64,000 bases of DNA, from positions 9,803,625 through 9,867,624 of the forward strand of contig OX392542.1 of NCBI GenBank assembly GCA_947623455.1, read 5' to 3'. Both the position numbers and the translations under genes were made by a program. Positions 15,001 to 27,000 of the stretch are shown here, piece after piece; position 1 is the stretch's first letter, and each line of letters starts with the position of its first letter. This stretch comes from Mimachlamys varia (Eukaryota > Mollusca > Bivalvia > Pectinida > Pectinidae). The notes under the pieces were generated by a model. The model made no database searches. It was not told the DNA's origin and saw only the letters and a program-made list of their open reading frames with translations.

Positions 15001-18000
15001 GTCGATAAAGTCCCTTGACCAACTACACACTGGCTTAGGTAGGATGGTGTTGTCGAACACTTGGACAAAGAACTGACAGCTCGTCCGATCGTCATCAAAG
15101 CACACGCTCATGTTTAGGTTCACGATGAACTTCCTTTCACCAGTCAGGTCCACAATCATGTAACTAAGGGGAGATAATCAGATTTACATGAAACAAAGGG
15201 GAGATAATCAGATTTACATGAAACAAAGGGGAGATAATCTGATTAACATGAAACAAAGGGGAGATAATCAGATTAACATGAAATGAAGGGGAAATAATCA
15301 GGTTTACAGGAAACAAGGGGAGATAATCAGTTTTACATAAAACAAAGGGGAGACAACCAGGTTTATAGGAACAAGTAACCCATTATAATACTTACCTCAT
15401 TCATCCCGGATTTTTATGATGAACTATTCCAACAATTGAATAAGAAGATTCCAAATGTGTCTTCAGGGGTAAAAGAGTTTAGAAAAAAGAGAAGAAATAT
15501 TCCTCTCCCACTGGTTGGGAGGTGGATTTTTGGAAATTCATTATGTAATCCTATATGACAATAAGACAATTTGATGTATAATAGTTCCTCAATGAATGTG
15601 ACATTCCAAGTCTCAAGTTCCAGTGACTTGAAGAACATGAGATAGATACCAGAAAACTTTTTCTTTGATGTACATGTAGGTCAATGGACAAAATGTAGGT
15701 CAGAGTGACCTATTTTTGATACAGGACACATCGCCTCACCGAGGTGATCCACAAAAGTATCAAGTTCAAGTGACTTGGGAGTGTATAAGATAGAGCTAAG
15801 GCTAACACCTTCTTCGATGAAGGCCAAAGGTCAAAATGAAGGTCAGGTGAGGGACTAATACCATCATGATTTTTCTTTTGTTTACATTGACAATATTGAT
15901 CAAATCTGATTCTGCAGGGGGGCAACATAGAAGTCACCTTATACAATCAATGATACAGTAATAGCTTGTTCTCAAATCCTCCAAGATACTAAAAACTTGA
16001 CATGTGCTACAATGTCGGTCAAGTTCTAAAGGTCATCTCAGATATAACAAAATTTATGAAGGTACATGTTCAATCAAACATTCACAACGTGTTAATTATC
16101 AAAGACAGTGTGATGACACTTACTCTAGTGTAAAAATCTCAAACATTGTTAGGCGGTGAGTTTTCCCAAACTCAAAGTCAAAAAGTGTAAAGCTGAATTG
16201 GAACCGTTCAATCCCAACATGAAGTTGGTGGCTGCAAGCATCGAGTTCGAGCTGGGCGCTGAGGGTTCGGTCAAGGAAGTCAAGGTCCACACACATACTG
16301 GTACCAGTACAGCTACTGTATAGGTTAGCAGAGGCCCAGCTAGGGAGGGTCAACAGGGAAACGTCTGGGTCTCCACAAGCTAGAACAGTAGCACAATACT
16401 ACTTATACAGCTACAATGTTACAATGTTACCTATACAGATATAATGTTACAGTATTACTTATATAGATATACAATGTTACCTATACAGATATAATGTTAC
16501 AGTATTACTTATATATACAATGTTACCTTCACAGATATAATGTAACTTATAAATATATACAATGTTACTTATACAGATATAAAGTTACAATGTTACTTAT
16601 ACAGATACAATGTAACAGTGTTACTTATACAGATATAATGTTACAGTGTTACTTATACAGATACAATGTAACAGTGTTACTATACAGATACAATGTTACA
16701 GTGTTACTTATACAGATACAATGTTACTATGTTAGATGAGGCCTAGCTGGGGAGTGTCATTAGGGTAAGATCCACTGGACAAAAAAGTCTTATTTGCATT
16801 TTGATTAAAAACTTACTGGTTGTCCTCATACATTTGCATTTTGGAAACAAACTCATAATAATCATTGTTCATCTCTTAGCATTAACACTAATGAGATGTC
16901 CACACTTTATGAATTACAAGGACAAACTTACCGGATGTCCATCCTTTTCCATCCCGGGGTGTATACAGAGCTCTGTTACAGGGAGTCTCTAGCATGAACT
17001 CCAGTACTCCCAGTGTCTCCAGGAGCTGTAGGCTGTCCAGACTGGACAGTATGACTCCAGTCAGATCTCGACTCGCCAAGTAGTCACTGATCCGGAACCC
17101 TGCACATCAAAATAGTATTGATCATTACGTTACTTTTAATTTTAATAAAAAAACACCAGCCACTTCAGACAAAAATTGAGTAATCCATAGTATCACTTTT
17201 TTTTTTTTTTAAATTAGCCTCTACAGACCAAAATATTAGAAAATGGAATGAAAATCAATAGGTTTAATAAGCATCAACTTAAAATTCAAATGTTCAGCTC
17301 TGATGTATTTGCCAAATTGTTCATTATATATCCTTAAAATTGAAATGTACATTGGGTCACTCTTCAATACTAGATGATTGGTTTTTTTTTACCTGGAATA
17401 GGGAAGTTGTCGCCCCATTGACAGGCCAACTTGGAGATTTTGGTGTTTTGCAGCAGATTGTGGGACCAGATACAATCTCCTCCACTCTCAAAACATAGAC
17501 TCATCTGTAAGTTCATCAGGTACTTCTTCTCCGCTGTGAGGTCGTCTATCTTGAACCTGAAATACCAGTAAAATAGTTGTACTTCCCTCCAATCAACTTT
17601 TCTTTTCAAATCCATTCCAGCATAACAGAATCCATCACTCATGTGTCATGTACACTAGACTGAGAAATCTCATTCCAGGGAGCAAGATTATTGAATGTTA
17701 GCACGAGGGTTGATATTTCTCTGTCTACATTTTAATACAGTGGTACATTCCTGAGGGTTGATATTTCTCTGTCTACATTATAATACAGGGGTAAATTCCT
17801 GAGGGTTGATATTTCTCTGTCTACATTATAATACAGTGGTAAATTCCTGAAGGTTGATATTTCTCTGTCTACATTATAATACAGGGGTAAATTCCTGAGG
17901 GTTGATATTTCACTGTCTAGGTTATTATAATACAGGGGTAAATTCCTGAGGGTTGATATTTCTCTGTCTACATTATAATACAGGGGTAAATTCCTGAGGG

Positions 18001-21000
18001 TTGATATTTCACTGTCTACATTACAATACAGGGGTAAATTCCTGAGGGTTGATATTTCTCTGTCTACATTATAATACAGGGGTAAATTCCTGAGGGTTGA
18101 TATTTTTCTGTCTACATTATAATACAGGGGTAAATTCCTGAGGGTTGATATTTCTCTGTCTACGTTATAATACAGGGGTAAATTCCTGAGGGTTGATATT
18201 TCTCTGTCTACATTATAATACCGGGGTAAATTCCTGAGGGTTGATATTTCTCTACCTACATTATAATACAGGGGTAAATGTCTATCCCCCCCCTACATTC
18301 CTACTGTAATATAAGTTGTGTTAACATACCTGATTGCAATAAGTCCGTCCAGGTCCATCTCTTCCCACTGCCCAAAGTTGTAATCCAGTAGTATTTTATT
18401 GACCCTTAGTTTCTCTATTGAGATGGAAACCTTGTAGTTACACGCGTCCAGTATCATTCTTGCTGCGAACGACCGACCTAAGAGGGTGGATCTCGCGCAG
18501 CATACGGCCCCTGTACAGATGTCTGGGACGTGACAGGACAGATAGCTCGGCAGGGCTGGCAGGTCGAGAGTCAGGCTGCAATCTGTGAAGGGAAAAGCTT
18601 AGTTAATGTGAAAAAGTGTTGACAGCAATTATCACAGTATTGAGTGATTAAATTTAATCTCTTGTCTCTTACCACTAGACCAGCCATTAGGTAGGTTTCC
18701 ATACAGCCCAGTGTTGAGGGTACAACAGTATACTTACCACTAGACCAGCCACTGGGTAGGTTTCCGTATGGCCCAGTATTGAGGGGACACTGTGAATCCT
18801 CCGTCAAGGCAGCTATGCCCAATTGCTGCATTAGTAGATCAGTTGCCCAGGATGGCAAATTACTCCCCGCCTGGAGACCTTTCTCGTTCATCCAAGTCGA
18901 CAAGGAGAAATCTGTAAAAGTAAGATATACTTCAAAATTTCTGTGTAATACCTATAGTAATATAGCTTTTGAGTCAGTACTGTTACAATTAGCGGCAATC
19001 CATAGGCAAATAAGTTACATTACAGAATCTATCATTTTGTAGTGTACCCAGTTCACTTATAGGTCATGAACCTATTGTAAAAGTGCTTCTTGTACAGACA
19101 CTGTGATAAGACAACTTACTTTGGTAAAGGACACCTCCACTATGGCTACACAGGGATTCGGGAAGTTCTGGGGTATGATAACTTACTTTGGTTGAGAAAA
19201 CAGAAACTATAGCTACACAGGGGTTTGAGAAGTTGCGCGGTAAAATAACTTACTAAATTGGTTGAGGCAACCTTCACTACACATAGTTGTTGGTACACAG
19301 GGGTTTAGGAATTTGTGCAATAAGGTAACTTACTTTGGTCAGAGAAACTTCCACTATGGCTACACAGGGGTTTGGGAAATTGTGTGGTAAGATAGCTTAT
19401 TTTGGTCATGGAAACCTCCACTATGGCTACACAGGGGTTTGGGAAATTGTGTGGTAAGATAGCTTATTTTGGTCATGGAAACCTCCACTATGGCTACACA
19501 GGGGTTTGGGAAATTGTGTGGTAAGATAGCTTATTTTGGTCATGGAAACTTCCACTATGGCTACACAGGGGTTTGGGAAATTGTGTGGTAAGATAGCTTA
19601 CTTTGGTCACGGAAACCTCCACTATGGCTACACAGAGGTTTGGGAAGTTGAGCATCCTTAAATAATACAGTCTCAATGGCACAGGGAACTGTGGTTTTAT
19701 CTAGGCAAACACTGACGTTAAAGTTGGCAATGAAGAGATCCTGGCTGGCCACATCCTCTATGAAATAGCTGTCAACAAAAAACCAGATTTAAAACTCACA
19801 AAATGACCAAATAAACAGTACAATTCTCTACAATAATGAATTTTAAAGAAGCATGGTAATTACACATAGGACTATTTACTCCAGACTTACCAACAACTAC
19901 AGTTTCATAAATAATTTATTATTAACTCATTTTTACTTACGGTAAACCATTGGTCAGTCCAAACAAAATTAAATAAATATTGTCAATCCTTTTTTAATAT
20001 TAAAATAATAGCCGCTGGGCTAAGTACAGTTGAAAAACCAATGTTTTTTACTAATATTTTCCCTTTCTGTACACACACATCCATATTGGATATAAATATC
20101 TTTATTTGCTGTAGAATATTAATAATGATGCATTTTCCCCATAGACGGCAGATTAACTTATGTTGAATGGTCAGGTGCATAAAATCAATATTGTAAAGGG
20201 TATACTTACTCCAGTCTCACCAGGCCAAACAGGTTGAAGTTATCCAGCACTCCTATGTTATAATCAAACAGAGAAATGTTGAGGAATAACTTCTCTATGC
20301 CGATGCTGAGTCTGTTGGAACAGGCGTCTAGTAAGATATGGGAGTGGAAGTTGCGCCTCAGTTTTGGTGCCCTGGTACAACATTCTACTCCGGTACAGAG
20401 GTCGGAGATTCGACAAGAGGTATCAGCAGGTAGGGTCGGAAGTGTCAGGCTTTCTCCACACCCTGTCAAGCAGCAATTAAAACAAGGAATCTTTATTTCT
20501 ATAATCTGAAGGCACATTTGAACTCTTCCAATTCAAAAGTTGAAGTAGCTCATTATAAAATTTCTGAAGTGAATAAGATCAATTTTGACATCACATAACA
20601 AAACTTTGCACCACTATCTTCCCATACCATACCAAACCAAACCATTTTTTGCAAACAAAGGTTAACAAATAAACAAAAGTAGAAAATGTACAGCCCTACA
20701 AGAAGGGGTGCAACTTTTGACGTACGTCACGCTACTTTTCCCTGCTGACCGAAAGGGTATTTTGTCTGTTGTCAGGTATAGTTCCTGTAGCCAAGGAAGG
20801 CAGGTAACTATACTATACTAAACAGAACACAGTACTTATCCAAAAGCTTTCTTAGATATTATCATGTTATGTATCAGAATTGTATATTTTTTGTTCAGTC
20901 ATGGTTCATACAAAATTTTGACCTCAATATTTAAGGACTTTTCAAAGGTTTTCAAGGACTTTCATTGAGTTTCAAGGGTTTTTCAAGGACTTTCATTAAT

Positions 21001-24000
21001 TTTCAAGGTTTTTCAAGGCTTACAGACAACAGACATCAAACTCAAGTTTTTTTCAAGGCGCTTACAGACATTAAATTCAAAGGTTTTTTCAAGGCTTACA
21101 GACAACAGACATAACAAGAGGCCCAATGGGCCTGCATCGCTCACCTGGTATTAATCTCTGACTTATATTATAGTGTAACCCCAAAGTCCCCTAAAATCTT
21201 TTAATGTAAGACATTTAGAACAACATCTTAAGATTTAAACATATTTTACCCCTGTGACCTTATAAGACAACATCATTTTCATTTTCAAATTTTGTTTGGC
21301 TTAATCCCAGGACGCTACCAGCCAAATATCATGTCTCTAGGCAAATAAAGATCAAAGTCATTTCTTTTCGCAAACTTTGTCAGGCTTCATCCAAGAAACC
21401 TTTCAGCCAAATGTCATGCTTCCAGGGCTTTTGGTACTTCAGAAGAAGTCGTTTGAATGTTTTAACAGATTTGACCCCTGTGACCTTGAATATAAGTCAA
21501 GGTCATTTCTTTTCGCAAACTTTGTCAGGCTTCATCCAAGGAACCTTCCAGCCTAATATCATGCTTCTAGGGCTTTTGGTATTTCAGAAGAAGTTGTTTG
21601 AAGGTTTCAACAGATTTGATCCCTGTGACCTTGAATATAAGTCAAGGTCATTTCTTTTCGCAAACTTTGTCGGGCTTCATCCAAGAAACATTTCAGCCAA
21701 ATGTCATGCTTCTAGGGCTTTTGGTATTTCAGAAGAAGTCGTTTAAAGGTTTTAACAGATTTGACCCCTGTGACCTTGAATATAGGTCAAGGTCATTTCT
21801 TTTCACAAACTTTGTCGGGCTTCATCCAAGAAACCTTTCAGCCAAATATCAAGCTTCTTGGGCTTTTGGTATTTCAGAAGAAGTCGTTTAAAGGTTTTAA
21901 CAGATTTGACCTCTGTGACCTTGAATAAAGGTCAAGGTCATTTTCTTCCGCAAACTTTGTCGGGCTTCATCAAAGGAACCTTTCAGCCTAATATCATGCT
22001 TCCAGGGCTTTTGGTATTTCAGGAGAAGTTGTTCAAAGGTTTTAACATATTTGACCCCTGTGACCTTGAATATTGGTCAAGGTCATTTCTTTTCACAAAC
22101 TTTGTCGGGCTTCATCCAAGGAACATTTCAGCCTAATATCATGCTTCTAGGGCTTTTGGTATTTCAGAAGAAGTCGTTTAAAGGTTTTAACAGATTTGAC
22201 CCCTGTGACCTTGAATATAGGTCAAGGTCATTTCTTTTCGCAAACTTTGTCGGGCTTCATCCAAGGAACCTTTCAGCCAAATATCATGCTTCCAGGGGTT
22301 TTGGTATTTCAGAAGAAGTTGTTCGAAGGTTTTAACAGATTTGACCTCTGTGACCTTGAATAAAGGTCAAGGTCATTTCTTTTCGCAAACTTTGTCGGGC
22401 TTCATCCAAGAAACCTTTCAGCCAAATATCAAGCTTCTTGGGCTTTTGGTATTTCAGAAGAAGTCGTTTAAAGGTTTTAACAGATTTGACCCCTGTGACC
22501 TTGAATATAGGTCAAGGTCATTTTCTTTCGCAAACTTTGTCGGGCTTTATCAAAGGAACCTTTCAGCCAAATATCATGCTTCCAGGGCTTTTGGTATTTC
22601 AGGAGAAGTCGTTCAAAGGTTTTAACATATTTGACCCCTGTGACCTTGAATAAAAGTCAAGGTCATTTCTTTTCGCAAACTTTGTTGGGCTTCATCCAAG
22701 AAACATTTCAGCCAAATGTCATGCTTCTGGGGTGTTTGGTATTTCAGAAGAAGTCGTTTAAAGGTTTTAACAGATTTGACCTCTGTGACCTTGAATATAG
22801 GTCAAGGTCATTTCTTTTCGCAAACTTTGTCGGGCTTCATCCAAGGAACATTTCAGCCAAATATCATGCTTCTAGGGCTTTTGGTATTTCAGAAGAAGTT
22901 GTTTGAAGGTTTTAACAGATTTGACCCTTGTGACCTTGAATATAGGTCAAGGTCATTTTTTTTCGCAAACTTTATTGGGCTTCATCCAAGGAACCTTTCA
23001 GCCAAATGCCATGTTTCTAGGGCTTTTGGTATTTCAGAAGAAGTCGTTTAAAGGTTAAAATAGATTTAACCTCACTGTGACCTTGAATATTGGTCAAGGT
23101 CATTTTTTTTCGCAAACTTTATTTGGCTTCATCCAAGCAAGCTACTGGTCAAATATGAAGTCTCTATGCCTGACGGCATTTTAGAAGAAGTCGTTTGAAA
23201 GTTTCGACATTTTTGACCCCTGTGACCTTGAAATTAGGTCAAAGTGATTTTTTTTCGCAAACTTTGTTCAGCTCCTTCCAAGAAAACTACCAGCCAAATT
23301 TCATGTCACTGGGCCTTTCAGTATTTTAGAAGAAGTCGTTTAAAGGAAAAAGTTGACAGACGCAGGACGGACGGACGGACGGACGGACGACGGACGCTGC
23401 ACCATCACATAAGCTCACTTGGCCCTTCGGGCCAGGTGAGCTAAAAATCAAGGTTTGTTCAAGACCTGTGCCAACCATGTGTATTTTACCTGTGGCCTGC
23501 CATCCTGGCACACTGACATCACATTGTTCCTCTTCGAGATAATCAAAGATCCCCAACTCCTGCATCAGGTACGTGAAGGCAGCCTCCTGTACATCCTGGG
23601 CAGGATCTAAACCCCTGTCTGACAGCCAGGTGTTGATGTTGAAGTCTGAAATCATCAGAAATTAAATAAAGCTATTTAAATTTTTTTTTTTAATTTTCAC
23701 TACATGTAGTATTAATAATAAACTTTAGAGGATAAATTCAGGTTTAGCCAAAGGTTAATCTTCCACATGGTCCTCATTCCCCTTCAGGAAACAGTGGACA
23801 ACAACAATTATGAAACAGCTTTTACAATTGATATGAATTTCTTGATGGCCTGAAGGTTTGTGTATTGGGTCTTAATTTATCTGAAACTTAATTGGATGAA
23901 GGATTTAAACAAAGAACACTGGCTACATATATATATAACATCTTAGACATAATCATTATGATTATCAAAATTTTCAAATGAATTGCCCCACTTTACTATT

Positions 24001-27000
24001 TTCTCTTTTGAATAGAATTAATTATGTTTAAATACACAGGGGATTATTTCCCTACTCATATTTGTTAAACAGACTGAGCAAATGCTAATAGTTATGCTAC
24101 ATGTATTATATTATATTAATTACATCAATATTTTCAAATTAATTGTTTCATCAATGTCCTGTATTTGTCATGTCAACCTGTAAGGAGAGAACTTATATAG
24201 GCCTAGCCTGCTGTTTGATCCGATTGTGTTTACAATAAAATATGATGAAATGAATGAAAATGAAATTAGGGAGGAAAACGGAGAACCAAAATTCACTATT
24301 TTGACAAAAAAATTCTTCTAAATGGTGATTTAAAAAAATATTGTATACTGAGTAGTTAACAGGATCAATTAAGATCTTCACCGTACTCAAAATCACGACA
24401 TTTTAAAATTTTATACCGAGTAGTTTCATGACCAAACCGATGGAAGGACAGAAGCTTCATTGTTGTTTAGTGTGCCATCAGCAAAAAAAAACATTTTCAA
24501 ACCAAAACAATTAGGTATAGTTAAAGAAAAAGTTTTGATTTTTAAAATTTAAACTATCAAGCTGTTTACGTCTTAACACAGGAGGCTATTTTGACAGCTT
24601 AGGGGAGCAGAAGGAAGGATGAATACAATGACCCAAATCAATCAATCTGAAAAACTTGAGAAAAATTATCAAGATTTCAATATCTAACTGAACGCTTACA
24701 GTAACAGAAGGACAGCAGATTTAGAAGTAACTGTGTAAAATCTACGTTATACCTGGGATCTTGAACCCTAGGTTCCAGTTACACAGAACCTTGGGTAATT
24801 TGGTGTTGACGAGGATCGGTATCTTCAAACACAGGCTATCATCCTTGGTGTCAAAACAGGCTTCCACATCCATGTTAAGTAAGTAGGCACGGTCAGCTTT
24901 CAGGTCGTATATCTTGAATCTGTAGATTACAGAATAGCATTAGTCAGATAAACAATAGTTTGTGTATTTCAAATACTTCAAACTAGTCAAACGGGAGAGC
25001 ACAAGAACTGATATTAATACCCTGCAACATTTAATTTAACGAAAGCAAATTCTATTTCAAACTAGTAAAACAGGAGACCACATAACAGATTGTTAAACTG
25101 TTCACGGTGTGAAAATTCTCATGGTGCCAGTCATGTTGTTTTGCATTGTGTTCCTATAATACTTTTATACACTGTACAGTTTGAGTGGTGTTATATATGT
25201 TCATGTGTGGATACATTCACAGAAATTTAATGTCAGTGAAATAAGCGAAAAAATCCACATCCTGAACCATTCGACTTTTATAATATTCTTCAACCACTTA
25301 CTTGATTTTGAATACTCCCTGAAGCAAGAACACATGTTCCTGTCCGAAGGAATAGTCGATGAGAGAAATGTTGAAGGAGAGTTTCTCTATACCAAGTCTG
25401 AGCACATAGCTGCACGGGTCTAGGTGGGCGAACACATGGATGTTCTTGGAGATGAGAGGGACCGTGAGGCAGCAATCTATACCAGCACACGATGCTGGGA
25501 TGTGGCAGGACACTCCGGCGGGCAGGGTAGGTAGGGATACACCACATTCTATAATAACAAACCAACTTATCAAATAAAGCCACCGGCGGGCAGGGTAGGT
25601 AGGGATACACCACATTCTATAATCACAAACCAAATTATCAACTAAAGCAACTGGCGGGCAGGGTAGGTAGGGATACACCGCATTCTATAATCACAAACCA
25701 ACTTATCAACTAAAGCCACCGGCGGGCAGGGTAGGTAGGGATACTCCACATTCTATAATCACAAACCAACTTATCAACTAAAGCCAAGTTGTTGTAGCTA
25801 TGCTTGTGTTGCACTAAAATGAAACTTCACCTATACTTTTGCTGAATTCCAAAATTTATCACAATTCATACTATTTATTTTAAGTAATGAATCTTGGTAA
25901 CCTCAGCCTTCAGAGTATAAAGATGATGAAATTTGGGGACACTGAAACCTGGTAACAGTTTTAAGTGTTAACAACGTTTACGTTTACCAGGTGTTACATG
26001 ATTTTAATTAATTGCAAGAAAATCTGTCTGAGCACAGAATCCAGGAATGAGCATGAGAACAGTAGCATAAATATAGGCCCTGGTCTCATTATATATGAAT
26101 AAATGCTTAAAACATATCTGTCAAGGCATGAAAACTGCAATGGAGCACATACTCACCGTCTTTGAAACCATTGACAAGAGGAGTGTACGAGGCACCAGTC
26201 AGGGAACACATGGGATCATTTAGGTACTGTTTGACCACTAGAACCTCTAATAAGGCATTAGATAGCGTGCTGGACAGAACTGACCCTAGAGTTCCAGATT
26301 GGTCCGTCACCCATTTTCCAAGGTCGAAGTCTAAAAATCAAAAAATCATCTATGATAATGTACAGAAAGTCAAAGTCTAAAATACCACAATTTCTTAATT
26401 TTCTTCAAGGTTATAATTTATCATTATAGATACATTAATTTATCATTATATATGGTCTAGTTAGTAATATCGACGGTATGATCCACTATATGTACTGGAT
26501 CCTAACAAACAAATGCTCGTTGGATGCGTATTACTTGAAATAGATATATGATCGTGGAAGTAATAGCGACAGTACGGACAAATAAATTGTCAAATTTTCA
26601 AGGCTATCCGCCCCTTTATCAAGACACATAAAATACACGTTACATCACATAAACAGAATATACATAAAACATGAAAAAAATGTTTAGAGAACAAAATAAT
26701 TGGGACGAAACAGGTACGAAAACAAACAAAGACAAAAACAAAGTAGACAAAAAACACAAAACAAGATGGATGTACCGGATCACAAAGTAGCTAGGCTAAG
26801 TTGTGATGCGTATTACTTAGTGGGATAAATATGGTCTAGTAAGTAATATCGACGGTATGATCCACTATATGTACTGGATCCTAACAAACAAATGCTCGTT
26901 GGATGCGTATTACTTGAAATAGATATATGAGATATATTAATTTATCATTATAGATATATGTACAAGGTATTCTGAAATATCCTTTCACCAAGTCACGGGA

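Noticed and set aside
21411..23051. Series of 70-111 codon open frames on the plus strand
   Set aside because: All are the same frame of the 145-bp core repeat of a mobile element; the apparent conservation comes from tandem copying.
25290..25678. Extra coding of PTYPARR / PYLPCPP repeats upstream of module 12 A
   Set aside because: These are out-of-frame readings of duplicated exon edges beyond a valid acceptor; kept as a repeat, with possible alternative splicing noted in the findings.
26447..26935. Small LTR retrotransposon
   Set aside because: Direct repeats lack TG...CA ends, primer binding site and any coding sequence; a tandem duplication fits as well.
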